64,000 bases of DNA from Ferrimonas kyonanensis DSM 18153 (GTDB taxonomy: Bacteria; Pseudomonadota; Gammaproteobacteria; Enterobacterales; Shewanellaceae). The notes beneath the pieces were generated by a model. It saw only the letters and a program-made list of their open reading frames with translations, was not told the origin of the DNA and did not search any database. Shown piece after piece: positions 37,439 through 48,012 of this stretch (the first letter of the stretch is position 1; each line of letters begins with the position of its first letter). Location: the NCBI RefSeq assembly GCF_000425405.1, contig NZ_KE384366.1, positions 172,553-236,552 of the forward strand, in the 5' to 3' direction. Made by a program: the position numbers and the translations under genes.

Positions 37439-38641
37439 TCAGGCGTGCTGGCCGCCGGGCAGGGTGCGTGGCAACATCAGGCTGATGAGCCAGGTCAGGG
37501 CCAGCATCAGGCTGGATACCAGCAAGCAAGGCGTCAGTCCGCCTAACTGATACAGGGCGCCGGACAGCAGGGTCCCTAACAGACGACCGCTGGCGTTGGC
37601 CATGTAATAGAAGCCCACATCCAGAGACACGCCCTCTTCACGGCTCAGGGCCAGAATCAGGTAGGAGTGCAGCGAGCTGTTGATGGCAAACAGGGCCCCA
37701 AACAGCAGCAGTCCGGCGACCACGGTCTCGGCCACAGGCCAGTGTTGACTCAGCCCCCAGACGATCAGCAACGGCGACAGCGCCAGCGGTGCCAACCAGC
37801 TCAGGCAAGGGCCCCGGGCGCCGCTGGGGCGGCCGGTGAGCTTCGGAGCCAGCCCCTGAATCAGGCCGTAGCCGATGATCCATACCGCCATAAAGGCGCC
37901 TATCTGACGTTGACTCCAGTCCAGCTCCGCCGCCATAAACACCGGCAGGGCGATGACAAACCAGACGTCGCGGGCGCCAAACAGGAACAACCGCGCAGCG
38001 GACAGCACATTGATGCCGCGGCTGTTGGCAAACAGCTGGCTGAATTTGGGTTTGGCGTTGCTCTTGCCCAGCTCCTGAGTCAGACCCATCTGAGTGAGGC
38101 ACATCACCAGCAGCAGTGCCGCGGCCATGGCCAGCACCGCGTGCTGAAACCCCAATAGTGACAGCAGCATTCCGCCTAAAAAGAAGCCGACCCCCTTGAG
38201 GGCGTTTTTTGAACCGGTCAGCAGGGCCACATAGTGGTACAGCCGGCCTTGCTGCTGCTGGGGCAGCAGAATCTTGACGCCACTCTTGGCGCTCATCTTG
38301 TTGAGGTCTTTGGCAATACCCGACAGGCCCTGAGCCGCCATGACCCACAGCAGGCTCAGCTGTGGCTCGGGCAGCGCCAGCATGCCCAGGGCGCCGACCT
38401 GAAGTACCATGCCGATTTGCATGGTACGGTTCAGCCCCAGGCGGGCGCCCAGGTAGCCGCCTGCCAGGTTGGTGACGATGCCAAAGATTTCGTAGAACAG
38501 AAACAGCGATGCCAGGGCGAAACCGCTGTAGCCCAACTGATAGAAGTACAACACCACCAGCATCCGCAGGGCACCGTCGGTGAGGGTAAAGGCCCAGTAG
38601 TTGGCGGTGATCAGCAGGTACTGCCGCAGAGCGGCAGACAT
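37439..38641 (-). CDS. arsJ: Organoarsenical efflux MFS permease ArsJ
   Basis: ArsJ exports 1-arseno-3-phosphoglycerate, made when GAPDH uses arsenate in place of phosphate; the product breaks down outside, giving net arsenate export. The 400-residue protein has 12 predicted helices. The ArsJ-specific N-terminus (YLLITANYWAFTLTDGALRM) and GLSGIAKDLNKMSAKSGVK are clear. Its ATG overlaps the GAPDH stop (TGATG), tying the two together in an arsR-gap-arsJ operon. Confidence 0.95.
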   Translation of the reverse strand: MSAALRQYLLITANYWAFTLTDGALRMLVVLYFYQLGYSGFALASLFLFYEIFGIVTNLAGGYLGARLGLNRTMQIGMVLQVGALGMLALPEPQLSLLWVMAAQGLSGIAKDLNKMSAKSGVKILLPQQQQGRLYHYVALLTGSKNALKGVGFFLGGMLLSLLGFQHAVLAMAAALLLVMCLTQMGLTQELGKSNAKPKFSQLFANSRGINVLSAARLFLFGARDVWFVIALPVFMAAELDWSQRQIGAFMAVWIIGYGLIQGLAPKLTGRPSGARGPCLSWLAPLALSPLLIVWGLSQHWPVAETVVAGLLLFGALFAINSSLHSYLILALSREEGVSLDVGFYYMANASGRLLGTLLSGALYQLGGLTPCLLVSSLMLALTWLISLMLPRTLPGGQHA

Positions 38642-39642
38642 CAGGCCTGGCCTACTTTAACCGCCAGCTCGATGGTGCGGTTGACGTAACCCCATTCGTT
38701 GTCGTACCAGGCATAGATCTTCACCATGCGCTTGTCGACCACCATGGTGGAGGGGGCATCGACGATGCTGGAGCGGGCATCGGTCTTGTAATCGACGGAG
38801 ACCAGTGGCCGGGTTTCAAAGCCCAGTACCCCGGCCAGTTCGCCGTCGGCGGCTTGCTTGAGCAGGGCATTGACCTCGTCGGCGTCGGTGTCCCGGGCCA
38901 CTTCAAACACACAGTCGGTGATGGAGGCATTGGCCAGAGGAACTCGAATGGCATGGCCATTCAGCTTTCCGGTCAGCTCCGGGAAGATTTGCGTGATCGC
39001 CTTGGCGGAGCCGGTCGTGGTGGGAATCAGGCTCTGGCCGCTGGCTCTGGCCCGGCGCAGATCCTGATGCGGCTGGTCCAGTATCGATTGGGTGTTGGTG
39101 ATGTCATGGATGGTGGTGATGCTGCCACGCTCGATGCCCAATTGCTGATGAATCACCTTGACCACCGGTGCCAGGCAGTTGGTGGTGCAGGAGGCGGCGG
39201 TGACAATGGGGTGCGCCTGTGGATCGAACAGATGGTCGTTGACCCCAACCACCACATTCAATACCGAGGCGTCTTTCACCGGAGCGGTAACCACCACCCG
39301 CTTCACTCCTTGGGCCAGATAACGATCCAGCTGATCCCGAGTCTTAAATTTACCGCTGGCTTCGATCACCAGATCACAGCCGGACCAGTCGACGTCGTCG
39401 ATGTCGCGCTGGCTGCTGTAGCCAAAGGTTTGACCCTGAGCGGTGATGCTGTGATCCGTGGCCTGGATGTCGGCGTCCCAGTGGCCGTGCACCGAGTCAA
39501 ACTCCAGCAGATGTGCCATGGTGGCGGCATCGGCAGCCGGATCATTGACGTGCACTATCTGGACCGGCATCTGGCGTTGCAGTGCGGTACGCAGTGTCAG
39601 TCGGCCCATGCGGCCAAACCCGTTTATGCCAATTCGGATCAT
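38641..39642 (-). CDS. ArsJ-associated glyceraldehyde-3-phosphate dehydrogenase
   Basis: The 333-residue enzyme has the NAD-binding start [14 protein letters not shown] and the catalytic cysteine in [11 protein letters not shown]. The start is chosen at 39642 after AGAGG; an ATG one codon earlier and a longer frame overlapping arsR are alternatives. In this operon type the enzyme forms 1-arseno-3-phosphoglycerate from arsenate. It is one base overlapped with arsJ. It is unlikely to be the main glycolytic GAPDH, given its ars context. Confidence 0.93.
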   Translation of the reverse strand: MIRIGINGFGRMGRLTLRTALQRQMPVQIVHVNDPAADAATMAHLLEFDSVHGHWDADIQATDHSITAQGQTFGYSSQRDIDDVDWSGCDLVIEASGKFKTRDQLDRYLAQGVKRVVVTAPVKDASVLNVVVGVNDHLFDPQAHPIVTAASCTTNCLAPVVKVIHQQLGIERGSITTIHDITNTQSILDQPHQDLRRARASGQSLIPTTTGSAKAITQIFPELTGKLNGHAIRVPLANASITDCVFEVARDTDADEVNALLKQAADGELAGVLGFETRPLVSVDYKTDARSSIVDAPSTMVVDKRMVKIYAWYDNEWGYVNRTIELAVKVGQA

Positions 39643-39661
39643 CATCGCCTCTCTATGTTGC

Positions 39662-40006
39662 TTAGGAGCAGCATCGCTCCGGTCGTTCACTCATCTGTTC
39701 AAGTCGTTGTACGTCGGCTTGATAAGTTTCGGCCAGACAGTTTGAGTTTCCCAGTGCCTCAACGATATTCCTGAGCCAGCCGGGATGATCCTGGCTGACG
39801 GAATAGAACACCCACTGCCCCTGACGGCGATCCTTCAGCAGCCCATGGCTGCGCAGGGTCGCCAAATGGCGGGAGATCTTGGGTTGGCTCTCCTCCGTCG
39901 CGGCAACCAGCTCACAAACGCACAACTCACCCTGGCGGGCAAGAAGCAGTACGCAGCGCAAGCGGGTTTCATCGCTCAGCAGTTTAAAAAATTGGTGTGG
40001 GTTCAC
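39662..40006 (-). CDS. arsR: ArsR-family arsenic-responsive repressor
   Basis: This 114-residue winged-helix repressor binds trivalent arsenic through cysteines. Cys29 and Cys31 (GELCVCELV) form the classical site, and Cys112-Cys113 end the protein. The start is GTG 40006 with GAGGT five bases upstream. It leads the operon arsR-gap-arsJ, and a palindromic candidate operator lies immediately upstream. Confidence 0.93.
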   Translation of the reverse strand: MNPHQFFKLLSDETRLRCVLLLARQGELCVCELVAATEESQPKISRHLATLRSHGLLKDRRQGQWVFYSVSQDHPGWLRNIVEALGNSNCLAETYQADVQRLEQMSERPERCCS

Positions 40007-40015
40007 GGGGACCTC

Positions 40016-40036
40016 ATATCTGGATATGCGTATATT
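40016..40036. promoter_or_regulatory. Candidate ArsR operator
   Basis: A perfect palindrome CATATC-TG-GATATG (40016-40029) overlaps ATAT-GCGT-ATAT (40025-40036). It starts 10 bases upstream of arsR. The position and AT-rich dyad fit autorepression; binding is inferred. Confidence 0.55.
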
Positions 40037-40301
40037 AACTGGGTTGAATGATAATGCAATAGTGAATCTTACATTGTGATAAAAATGTCATAGATGAACA
40101 TTGACCTGCCATTACTGCCATGGCCGAATCAAAATCACAATACCGAGTGGATGTAATTCGTTCTCATCTATGCAGTTAATTTTCATCTTTGTGGGTTATG
40201 CCTCAGATTGGAATTGGAAGCTTTTATTATAAGTTACTGATATAAGTGAATAAAAAAACAATAAATGTGAAAATGCAGTCGTCAATTGGCGTCAGAAAGG
40301 T
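40037..40301. other. AT-rich intergenic region between arsR promoter and suhB terminator
   Basis: About 265 bases, clearly more AT-rich than the flanks. No coding frame, RNA gene or repeat could be supported. It should contain the arsR promoter at its left edge. Confidence 0.4.
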
Positions 40302-40331
40302 AAAAAAATAGGAGCCGAAGCTCCCATTTTT
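40302..40331 (-). terminator. Rho-independent terminator of suhB
   Basis: On the minus strand GGGAGC-TTCG-GCTCC with flanking A and T runs gives a stable UUCG-capped hairpin ending in seven T, 18 bases after the suhB stop. Confidence 0.9.
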
Positions 40332-40348
40332 CTGGTTCCGAACCCGTA

Positions 40349-41152
40349 TTAGCGCTTCAGCGCCTCATTCAGGTGAGGGCGCATGGCGCTCAGCAGGCCG
40401 GCAGTGACCTTAGGAGCGCCGGCAACGATGTTGCCACTCTTCATGTAGCTGTGGCCACCGGTGAAGTCACTGACCAGGCCACCGGCCTCTTTAACCAGCA
40501 GATCACCCGCGGCGATGTCCCAGGGCTTGAGGCCAATCTCGAAGAAGCCATCGGCACGACCGGCGGCGACGTAAGCCAGATCCAGGGCGGCAGAGCCGGC
40601 GCGACGCAGGTCGGCGACTTCGGCAAAGACGTCGGCAAAGATGTTCATGTAGCTTTCGGTGTGCTGGCGAGCCTTAAACGGGAAGCCGGTTTCGATCACG
40701 GTGCCACGCAGGCTGCGGGCGGCCGTGGTGCGAATGCGGTAGCCGTTTAGCTGGGCACCGGCGCCACGGGAGGCGCTGAACAACTCATTGCGGATTGGAT
40801 CGAAGACCACGGCATGCTCGATGCGGCCTTTGATCTGCAGGGCGATGGATACGGCAAAGTGCGGAATGCCTTTGACGAAATTGGTGGTGCCATCCAGCGG
40901 GTCGATAATCCATTGAAACTCATCATGATCACCACGAACCGTACCGCACTCTTCACCGATGACGGTGTGGTGTGGGTAGGACTTATGAATGGTGGCGATG
41001 ATGGCTGCTTCTGCGTCACGATCTACGTTGGTCACGAAATCGTTGTCGCCTTTCATTTCTGCTTCAATCTTGTCTTGCTCGGCAAACGCGTGAGCAATGA
41101 CCTTGCCGCCGGCACGCGCTGCGCGTACGGCGATGTTTAGCATCGGATGCAT
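40349..41152 (-). CDS. suhB: Inositol-1-monophosphatase / antitermination factor SuhB
   Basis: The 267-residue protein belongs to the Mg-dependent, lithium-sensitive phosphatase family. Metal ligands are visible as Glu67 (GEECG) and Asp84/Asp87 (IIDPLDGTTNF), with KPWDIAAGDLLVKEAGG at the C-terminal site. In E. coli, SuhB also joins the rRNA antitermination complex. It is divergent from trmJ, as in E. coli. Confidence 0.95.
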   Translation of the reverse strand: MHPMLNIAVRAARAGGKVIAHAFAEQDKIEAEMKGDNDFVTNVDRDAEAAIIATIHKSYPHHTVIGEECGTVRGDHDEFQWIIDPLDGTTNFVKGIPHFAVSIALQIKGRIEHAVVFDPIRNELFSASRGAGAQLNGYRIRTTAARSLRGTVIETGFPFKARQHTESYMNIFADVFAEVADLRRAGSAALDLAYVAAGRADGFFEIGLKPWDIAAGDLLVKEAGGLVSDFTGGHSYMKSGNIVAGAPKVTAGLLSAMRPHLNEALKR

Positions 41153-41312
41153 ATCGATACCCCTGGATGTAAAAGAACGGAAACCAGTATGGTTTGGGGC
41201 GCGGATTTTACCAGAGTTGAAATGTATATAAAAGCAGGAATTCGTTCTAAGGACTGCTCAGTCCCCTGTGTTAGCATATTCGTCTGTTTTGTTTATCTAA
41301 GTTATCAATCGG

Positions 41313-42044
41313 ATGCTCGAAAATATCCGCATCGTTCTGGTGGGCACTTCCCACCCGGGCAATATCGGCTCGACTGCGCGGGCCATGAAGACCATGGGGT
41401 TGTCTCAGTTGGTGCTGGTGGCGCCCCGGGTGGAGCCCGATGGCAAATCGGTTGCCCTGGCTGCTGGCGCCACCGACGTGCTGCAAAACTTGACCACTGT
41501 CGACACCCTGGAGCAGGCGACTGCTGACTGTAGCCTGGTGATCGGCACCTCGGCCCGCCGTCGAGGGCTGGACTGGCCGTTGCTGGATGCGCGTCAGGCG
41601 GGGGAGAAGTTGGCGGTGGAAGCGCAGACCGGCCCGGTGGCATTGGTGTTTGGCCGGGAAAATCACGGCCTGTCTAATGAAGAGTTGCAGCTGTGTCATT
41701 TTCATGTCTGCATTCCTGCCAATCCGGAATACAGCAGTCTGAACCTGGCGCAGGCGGTGCAGTTGGTGTGCTACGAGATTCGAATGAAGCACCTGAGCCT
41801 GGCCGAGGCCCCCCAGCAAGAGTCGCTGGAGTATCCGAATGGGGAGCAGCTGGAGGGGTTCTATCGCCACCTGGAGTCTACTCTGAGTGGTACCGGCTTT
41901 ATCAAGGCCAATCATCCCGGGCAGGTAATGGCCAAACTCCGGCGTTTGTTTAATCGATGCCGACCCGAGGCGCAGGAGTTGAATATTCTGCGCGGCATCC
42001 TCACATCTATAGATAAGACCCGCAAGACAACCGAGAAAGAGTAA
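41313..42044 (+). CDS. trmJ: tRNA (cytidine/uridine-32-2'-O)-methyltransferase TrmJ
   Basis: This SPOUT-class enzyme methylates the 2'-OH of position 32 in tRNA anticodon loops. The 243-residue length is normal. Knot-forming motifs are visible: [34 protein letters not shown] and [17 protein letters not shown]. The stop overlaps the cysE ATG by one base (TAATG), so the pair is translationally coupled. Confidence 0.95.
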   Translation: MLENIRIVLVGTSHPGNIGSTARAMKTMGLSQLVLVAPRVEPDGKSVALAAGATDVLQNLTTVDTLEQATADCSLVIGTSARRRGLDWPLLDARQAGEKLAVEAQTGPVALVFGRENHGLSNEELQLCHFHVCIPANPEYSSLNLAQAVQLVCYEIRMKHLSLAEAPQQESLEYPNGEQLEGFYRHLESTLSGTGFIKANHPGQVMAKLRRLFNRCRPEAQELNILRGILTSIDKTRKTTEKE

Positions 42045-42868
42045 TGCAGCAGATGGGAATACGAGCACGGCTGAAAGAGGACATCGCCTCTATCTATCAC
42101 CGCGATCCGGCGGCCAACAGTGCCTTTGAGATCCTGACCAACTACCCTGGCATGCAGGCGATCTGGCTGCATCGAATCTCCCATAAGCTCTGGTGTCGTA
42201 ACTGGCGGTTGTCGGCACGGTTGTTGTCGACGTTTTCCCGTTGGGCCACCGGGGTGGAGATTCACCCCGGTGCTCGCATTGGCCGTCGCTTTTTCATCGA
42301 CCACGGCATGGGGGTGGTGATCGGTGAAACTGCCGAGATTGGCGATGACGTGACCCTGTACCACGGGGTGACTCTGGGGGGCACCAGTTGGAATGCCGGT
42401 AAACGTCACCCGACCCTGCACAATAATGTGGTGGTGGGGGCCGGCGCCAAGATTCTCGGGCCGCTGGAGATCGGCGAAGGCGCTCGCGTCGGATCCAACT
42501 CGGTGGTGGTCAAGCCGGTGGAGCCGGGCAACACCGTTACCGGCATTCCCGCTCGTACCGTGATCAGCAAGGCGGAGCGCGAAAAAGAGCACCGGCGCAC
42601 ACATTTGGCAAAAAAATACGGCTTCGATGCCTACGCGGTTTCGCCTGATAATCCGGATCCAGTGGCCAGTGCCATTGGCTCCATGCTCGATCACATGCAC
42701 CTTATCGACGCCCGTATGAGCGAGATATGTCAAGCGCTTAAGGAGCAGGGCTGCAGTGTTGAAATCAGCCAGTTGCCCGAGTTGAATGTGACTGCCTTCG
42801 TCGATGCGGAGCAGGAAGCGGCCGACAGTCGTCGTAAAGAGCACGAAAGATTTGATCCAGGTATTTGA
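42044..42868 (+). CDS. cysE: Serine O-acetyltransferase
   Basis: CysE acetylates serine to O-acetylserine, the substrate for cysteine synthesis. The 274-residue protein has the N-terminal helical domain and a left-handed beta-helix of hexapeptide repeats ([27 protein letters not shown] region), with the catalytic His in DHGMG. The C-terminal tail resembles the feedback-sensitive type. Placing it directly before isc links cysteine supply with IscS, which consumes cysteine. Confidence 0.94.
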   Translation: MQQMGIRARLKEDIASIYHRDPAANSAFEILTNYPGMQAIWLHRISHKLWCRNWRLSARLLSTFSRWATGVEIHPGARIGRRFFIDHGMGVVIGETAEIGDDVTLYHGVTLGGTSWNAGKRHPTLHNNVVVGAGAKILGPLEIGEGARVGSNSVVVKPVEPGNTVTGIPARTVISKAEREKEHRRTHLAKKYGFDAYAVSPDNPDPVASAIGSMLDHMHLIDARMSEICQALKEQGCSVEISQLPELNVTAFVDAEQEAADSRRKEHERFDPGI

Positions 42869-42893
42869 ATCCCAGTGCTGAATAAGGTTAAAT

Positions 42894-42925
42894 GCCCCAG
42901 CTACCTGCTGGGGTATTCCATTTTG
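42894..42925 (+). terminator. Possible terminator after cysE
   Basis: CCCCAGC-TACCT-GCTGGGG (42895-42913) is a stable hairpin 26 bases after the cysE stop, but the T-rich tract (TATTCCATTTTG) is interrupted. Termination would be partial. Confidence 0.5.
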
Positions 42926-42959
42926 TTAATCGAAATACCCGGTTAGCTGCACCAAAATA

Positions 42960-42994
42960 ATACTTGAGTAAATTACTCGGGTATATGGTATAGT
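42960..42994 (+). promoter_or_regulatory. isc promoter with type 1 IscR binding site
   Basis: A 25-base imperfect dyad (42960-42984) reads ATACTTGAGTA, AAT, TACTCGGGTAT. This fits the type 1 IscR consensus bound by [2Fe-2S]-IscR. It covers a possible -35 (TTGAGT, 42964) upstream of TATAGT (42989-42994). This predicts iscR autorepression. Confidence 0.85.
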
Positions 42995-43021
42995 GGTGGT
43001 GTTGCAATTAAGGGACGGGCT

Positions 43022-43480
43022 ATGAGATTAACATCCAAAGGCCGCTACGCGGTCACTGCCATTTTAGATGTGGCGCTGCACTCCTCCGAGGGGCCGGTGC
43101 CATTGGCAGACATCTCGGAACGACAAGGTATTTCATTGTCGTACCTGGAGCAGCTGTTTGCAAAACTTCGCAAAAATGGTCTGGTCAGCAGTGTCCGGGG
43201 CCCGGGCGGTGGCTACCTCCTCGGTCAGGATGCCGCCGACATTGCCGTTGGCATGGTGGTGCATGCCGTGGATGAGTCCGTGGACGCCACTCGCTGCAAT
43301 GGCCTGAGCAATTGTCAAAGCGGTGCCCGTTGTCTGACTCACTCATTGTGGGGCGACCTCAGCGACCGCATTGCCGGATTTTTAAATGGCATCAGCCTGG
43401 CTGACTTGATGTCAAATCATGACGTAAAGGTGGTATCCGTACGTCAGGAGCAACAACAAGCCAAAGCACACGCTCAATAA
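43022..43480 (+). CDS. iscR: Fe-S cluster-sensing regulator IscR
   Basis: This Rrf2-family repressor/activator monitors cellular Fe-S status. The 152 residues contain an N-terminal winged helix and the cluster ligands Cys92, Cys98, Cys104 and His107, at the same numbers as in E. coli IscR. AGGGA precedes the ATG. It heads the operon iscR-S-U-A-hscB-hscA-fdx-iscX and has a type 1 site in its own promoter. Confidence 0.97.
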   Translation: MRLTSKGRYAVTAILDVALHSSEGPVPLADISERQGISLSYLEQLFAKLRKNGLVSSVRGPGGGYLLGQDAADIAVGMVVHAVDESVDATRCNGLSNCQSGARCLTHSLWGDLSDRIAGFLNGISLADLMSNHDVKVVSVRQEQQQAKAHAQ

Positions 43481-43556
43481 CGGTTTTTGGCGATTTTCGC
43501 CATGTTGTAACTAACCGCCGGCACCATGTTTTGGTCGGCTCAAGTCGGAGAAGGTA

Positions 43557-44771
43557 ATGAAACTTCCGATCTATTTTGATTACTCTGCAACCACCCCTGT
43601 TGACCCTCGTGTCGCTGAGAAGATGGTTCAGTATCTCACCACCGAAGGGATGTACGGCAACCCAGCGTCTCGCTCACACAAATTTGGCTGGCAGGCCGAA
43701 GAAGCGGTAGACGTGGCCCGTAACCAGGTGGCGGATCTGCTTAATGCCGATCCTCGCGAAATCGTATTTACTTCCGGTGCTACCGAATCCGATAACCTTG
43801 CCATCAAGGGCGTTGCCCACTTTTATCAGAAAAAAGGCAAGCACATCATCACCAGCAAAACCGAGCACAAAGCGGTGCTGGATACCTGCCGTCAGCTGGA
43901 GCGCGAAGGGTTTGAAGTGACCTATCTGGATCCGGACAGCAACGGCATCATTCCGCTGGAGCGATTCGAAGCGGCCATGCGTGATGACACCACCCTGGTC
44001 TCCATCATGCACGTGAACAACGAAATTGGCGTCATTCATGACATCGCCGCCATTGGCGAGCTGTGTCGCAGCAAGGGCATTCTGTTGCACGTGGATGCGG
44101 CTCAGAGCGCTGGTAAGCTGCCCATCGACGTTAAGGCGATGAAGGTGGATCTGATCTCCATCTCCGCCCACAAGATGTACGGCCCTAAGGGCATTGGCGC
44201 CCTGTATGTGCGTCGTAAGCCGCGGGTTCGCCTCGAGGCGCAGATGCACGGCGGTGGCCATGAGCGCGGTATGCGTTCCGGCACCCTGGCAACCCATCAA
44301 TTGGTGGGGCTGGGTGAAGCCTGTCGCATCGCCAAAGAGGAGATGGGCGCCGAATCGGAGCGCTTGCGTGCGCTGCGTGACCGTCTGCTCGACGGCATTA
44401 AAGACATCGAAGAGGTGTACATCAACGGCGACCAGGAACAGCGCCTGGTGTCCAACCTCAACATCAGCTTCAACTACGTTGAAGGTGAATCCCTGATGAT
44501 GGCGCTCAGCGATCTGGCGGTATCGTCTGGTTCGGCCTGTACCTCTGCCAGCCTGGAACCCAGCTACGTGCTGCGCGCCCTGGGCATGAGCGATGAACTG
44601 GCACACAGCTCCATCCGTTTCTCCATCGGTCGTTTTACTACCGAGGAGGAGATTGACCACGCCATCGGCAAGATTCGCGGCGCGATCGAGAAGCTGCGCG
44701 AAATGTCACCGCTGTGGGACATGTTCAAAGACGGCGTTGACCTGTCCCAGGTGGAATGGGCTGCCCATTAA
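43557..44771 (+). CDS. iscS: Cysteine desulfurase
   Basis: IscS removes sulfur from cysteine for Fe-S clusters, thiolated tRNA and cofactors. The 404-residue PLP enzyme has the Schiff-base Lys206 (SAHKMYG) and the persulfide-forming Cys328 (SGSACTS), at the same positions as E. coli IscS. GGAGAAGG stands before the ATG. The 76-base gap after iscR is short and carries no terminator. Confidence 0.98.
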   Translation: MKLPIYFDYSATTPVDPRVAEKMVQYLTTEGMYGNPASRSHKFGWQAEEAVDVARNQVADLLNADPREIVFTSGATESDNLAIKGVAHFYQKKGKHIITSKTEHKAVLDTCRQLEREGFEVTYLDPDSNGIIPLERFEAAMRDDTTLVSIMHVNNEIGVIHDIAAIGELCRSKGILLHVDAAQSAGKLPIDVKAMKVDLISISAHKMYGPKGIGALYVRRKPRVRLEAQMHGGGHERGMRSGTLATHQLVGLGEACRIAKEEMGAESERLRALRDRLLDGIKDIEEVYINGDQEQRLVSNLNISFNYVEGESLMMALSDLAVSSGSACTSASLEPSYVLRALGMSDELAHSSIRFSIGRFTTEEEIDHAIGKIRGAIEKLREMSPLWDMFKDGVDLSQVEWAAH

Positions 44772-44834
44772 TAATAATGAGGGTCGCCCCTTGGTGGCCC
44801 CACTTCGACAAGATTTGGAAATTGGAGCGTAATC

Positions 44835-45218
44835 ATGGCATACAGTGAAAAGGTTATCGAACACTACGAAAACCCCCGCAACGTTGGTGCTTTTGACAAG
44901 AACGATCCCAGCGTGGCAACCGGCATGGTTGGTGCCCCGGCGTGTGGCGACGTAATGAAGCTGCAGCTGAAAATCGATGACGAAGGTGTGATCGAAGACG
45001 CCAAGTTCAAGACCTACGGGTGCGGCAGTGCCATCGCCTCCAGCTCGCTGATCACCGAGTGGGTGAAAGGTAAGACGCTGGACGAAGCGGCGGCCATTAA
45101 AAACACCGAAATCGCTGAAGAGCTGGCGTTGCCACCGGTGAAAATCCACTGTTCGATTCTGGCCGAGGACGCGATTAAAGCGGCCATCGCCGATTACAAC
45201 AGCAAGCAAGACAAGTAG
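44835..45218 (+). CDS. iscU: Fe-S cluster scaffold protein IscU
   Basis: IscU is where the cluster is assembled from IscS sulfur. The three ligand cysteines Cys37, Cys63 and Cys106 and the HscA-recognition motif LPPVK (99-103) are all present in the 127-residue protein. Confidence 0.98.
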   Translation: MAYSEKVIEHYENPRNVGAFDKNDPSVATGMVGAPACGDVMKLQLKIDDEGVIEDAKFKTYGCGSAIASSSLITEWVKGKTLDEAAAIKNTEIAEELALPPVKIHCSILAEDAIKAAIADYNSKQDK

Positions 45219-45232
45219 TAGCAGGAGTCGAT

Positions 45233-45556
45233 ATGGCCATCTCTATGACCGAGGCTGCGGCCGAACGGGTGAAGCAGTTTCTGACCAATCGCGGCCGTGG
45301 TATTGGGCTGAGGTTGGGACTGAAAACCTCGGGTTGCTCCGGTCTGGCTTACGTCATTGAGTTTGTTGATGATCTCAATCCCGATGACGAAGTGTTTGAG
45401 GATAAGGGCGTCAACGTCATTATTGATGCCAAGAGCCTGATTCACCTCGATGGTGTCGAACTGGACTTCGTCAAAGAGGGGCTGAACGAAGGCTTCAAAT
45501 TCAATAACCCCAATGCCCAGGGCGAATGTGGCTGCGGAGAGAGCTTTACTGTTTGA
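45233..45556 (+). CDS. iscA: A-type Fe-S carrier IscA
   Basis: The 107-residue protein carries clusters from the scaffold to apo-targets. The invariant Cys35, Cys99 and Cys101 (ECGCGESF) are present. It begins 14 bases after iscU. A strong hairpin follows it before hscB. Confidence 0.97.
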   Translation: MAISMTEAAAERVKQFLTNRGRGIGLRLGLKTSGCSGLAYVIEFVDDLNPDDEVFEDKGVNVIIDAKSLIHLDGVELDFVKEGLNEGFKFNNPNAQGECGCGESFTV

Positions 45557-45566
45557 TATCCATCGG

Positions 45567-45598
45567 GGCACCGCTGGCGATGGGATCGCCGCGGTGCC
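45567..45598 (+). other. Stable intercistronic hairpin between iscA and hscB
   Basis: GGCACCGC, one-base bulge T, GGCGAT, loop GGG, ATCGCC, GCGGTGCC form a 14-base-pair stem. No T run follows, so it is not a typical terminator. A role in mRNA processing or 3'-end protection of the iscSUA part is inferred. Confidence 0.75.
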
Positions 45599-45619
45599 TT
45601 GTGGGTATAAGGGATATTG

Positions 45620-46135
45620 ATGAACTACTTCGAGTTGTTCGACCTTCCGGTAGCGTTCCAGGTGGACGTTACTGCCTTAAGCGGCCGTTATCGAGAGCTG
45701 CAGCGCGCCGTTCACCCCGATAATTTTGCCGATGCCTCCGAGCGCGACAAGTTGCTTGCGGTGCAAAAGGCCGCCGAAATCAACGACGCCTTCCAAACCC
45801 TGAAACAACCCGTTGCGCGAGCACAGTATCTGCTGTCGCTCAACGGCGTGGCACTTCAGGGTGAGACTCAGACCATTAAGGACACCGGCTTCCTGATGCA
45901 GCAGATGATGCTGCGGGAATCGCTGGAAGAGATTGAGACCGCTTCAGATGTGGAAGCGGCGGCAATGGATTTTGCTGATGAGTTGACTCGCCAGACCCGT
46001 ACCATGATGCAGTTGATGATCGATCAACTGCAGGCTCGGCAATGGCAGGACGCTGCCGATTCGGTGCGGAAACTAAAATTCATGAAAAAGCTGGAGGAGG
46101 AGCTGGCGCAACTGGAAGACCGGTTGTTGGCCTAG
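45620..46135 (+). CDS. hscB: J-type co-chaperone HscB
   Basis: HscB brings IscU to HscA and stimulates its ATPase. I start at ATG 45620 (MNYFELFDLP) after AAGGGA, one codon inside a TTG; length is 171. The HPD tripeptide at 32-34 marks the J-domain, followed by the C-terminal three-helix IscU-binding domain. Confidence 0.96.
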   Translation: MNYFELFDLPVAFQVDVTALSGRYRELQRAVHPDNFADASERDKLLAVQKAAEINDAFQTLKQPVARAQYLLSLNGVALQGETQTIKDTGFLMQQMMLRESLEEIETASDVEAAAMDFADELTRQTRTMMQLMIDQLQARQWQDAADSVRKLKFMKKLEEELAQLEDRLLA

Positions 46136-46153
46136 CGCTCCACATCAAAACTT

Positions 46154-48004
46154 ATGGCGTTACTTCAAATTGCTGAACCAGGCCAGATGGCCGCTCCCCA
46201 CCAACACAAGCTGGCGGTGGGCATAGATTTAGGGACCACCAATTCACTGGTGGCGGCCGTGCGCAGCGGCCAGGCCCAAACCCTGGCCGACGACGCCGGG
46301 CGTCATGGTATGCCGTCGGTGGTTCGCTACCTGGACGAGGGCGTCGAGGTGGGTGCCGAGGCGTTTGAGCAGGCCAGTGCCGATCCTCATAACACCATCG
46401 TGTCGGTGAAACGCTTTATGGGGCGGTCGCTGGAGGACGTGCAGAGCCGCTACCCCAGCCTGCCATACCAGTTGGAGGCGTCCGACAACCAGTTGCCGCT
46501 GTTTGTCACCCGTGGCGGCCGCGTCAATCCGGTTCAGGTGTCGTCGGAAGTGCTCAAGCCGCTGATTGCCCGGGCCGAAGCCACCCTTGGTGGTGCCCTG
46601 CAGGGGGCGGTGATTACCGTACCGGCTTACTTTGATGACGCTCAGCGTCAGGGCACCAAGGACGCAGCCGAACTGGTGGGCATCAAGGTACTCCGACTGC
46701 TGAATGAACCTACTGCCGCCGCCATTGCCTATGGCCTGGATTCCGGCCAGGAGGGGGTGATCGCGGTGTATGACCTCGGTGGCGGCACTTTCGACATCTC
46801 GATTCTCAGGCTGAACCAGGGCGTATTTGAGGTGCTGGCCACCGGTGGCGACTCGGCCCTGGGCGGCGATGATTTCGACCACCTGCTGGCGGACCACCTG
46901 AGTGAGCGGGCCGGCATCGTCGATGCCGACGCCAGTCTGCGTCGACAGCTGCAAAGCGAGGCCTGTCGGGTTAAAGAAGCCCTGACCGATGCCGCGGTGG
47001 TAACGGCCACCGTGGGTGATTGGCAGGGTGAGGTAAGCCGGACTCAATTTAACGACCTGATTGCGCCGTTGGTGAAGCGAACCCTGATGGCGTGTCGCCG
47101 CAGCCTGCGTGATGCCGGCCTCGAGCGTGACGAGGTGCTGGAGGTGGTGATGGTCGGCGGTTCTACCCGAGTGCCGATGGTGCGCGATCTGGTGGGCGAG
47201 TTCTTTGAGCGTCCGCCACTGACCAGCATCGACCCGGACCGGGTGGTGGCCATCGGTGCTTCGATTCAGGCCGACATCCTGGTGGGCAATAAGCCCGATT
47301 CCGACATGCTGCTGTTGGACGTGGCGCCGCTGTCTCTGGGGTTGGAGACCATGGGCGGGCTGACTGAAAAAGTGATTCCCCGTAATACCACCATTCCTGT
47401 GGCGCGGGCGCAGGAGTTCACCACCTTTAAAGACGGTCAGTCGGCGATGGCGATTCACGTGGTGCAGGGCGAGCGGGAGATGGTGGCGGATTGCCGTTCT
47501 CTGGCGCGGTTTGTGCTGCAGGGGATTCCACCGATGGCGGCGGGCACGGCGGTGATTCGGGTGACCTTCCAGGTCGATGCCGATGGCCTGTTGTCGGTGA
47601 CGGCGCAGGAGAAAACCTCCGGTGTCCAGACCTCGATTCAGGTGAAGCCGTCGTTTGGTCTCAGCGAAGGCGAGATTACCCGCATGCTGACCGAGTCGAT
47701 GACCCACGCCAAAGAGGACATCGAACTGCGAATGCTGACCGAGCAGCGCATCGAAGCCCAGCGGGTTATCGAAAGCCTGAGTGCCGCCCTGGCGGCAGAC
47801 GGTGCCGAGTTGCTGCGTCAGCCGGACCAGCAGGCGCTGGAGACGCGGATGGAACAGTTGCAACAGCTATGTGAAGGAACCGATGGCCAGTCGATTAAAG
47901 ACGCCATCGATGCCCTGGATAAGGCCAGTGCCGAATTTGCTGCCCGCCGCATGGATCTGTCGATCCGTCGCGCGCTGTCGGGGCAATCGGTTGATAACGT
48001 ATAA
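46154..48004 (+). CDS. hscA: Hsp70-type chaperone HscA
   Basis: HscA uses ATP to release clusters from IscU, recognising its LPPVK motif. The 616-residue protein begins [11 protein letters not shown] as in E. coli. The nucleotide-binding motifs are [26 protein letters not shown] and [12 protein letters not shown], followed by the substrate-binding domain. It follows hscB by 18 bases. Confidence 0.97.
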   Translation: MALLQIAEPGQMAAPHQHKLAVGIDLGTTNSLVAAVRSGQAQTLADDAGRHGMPSVVRYLDEGVEVGAEAFEQASADPHNTIVSVKRFMGRSLEDVQSRYPSLPYQLEASDNQLPLFVTRGGRVNPVQVSSEVLKPLIARAEATLGGALQGAVITVPAYFDDAQRQGTKDAAELVGIKVLRLLNEPTAAAIAYGLDSGQEGVIAVYDLGGGTFDISILRLNQGVFEVLATGGDSALGGDDFDHLLADHLSERAGIVDADASLRRQLQSEACRVKEALTDAAVVTATVGDWQGEVSRTQFNDLIAPLVKRTLMACRRSLRDAGLERDEVLEVVMVGGSTRVPMVRDLVGEFFERPPLTSIDPDRVVAIGASIQADILVGNKPDSDMLLLDVAPLSLGLETMGGLTEKVIPRNTTIPVARAQEFTTFKDGQSAMAIHVVQGEREMVADCRSLARFVLQGIPPMAAGTAVIRVTFQVDADGLLSVTAQEKTSGVQTSIQVKPSFGLSEGEITRMLTESMTHAKEDIELRMLTEQRIEAQRVIESLSAALAADGAELLRQPDQQALETRMEQLQQLCEGTDGQSIKDAIDALDKASAEFAARRMDLSIRRALSGQSVDNV

Positions 48005-48012
48005 GGTTTACT

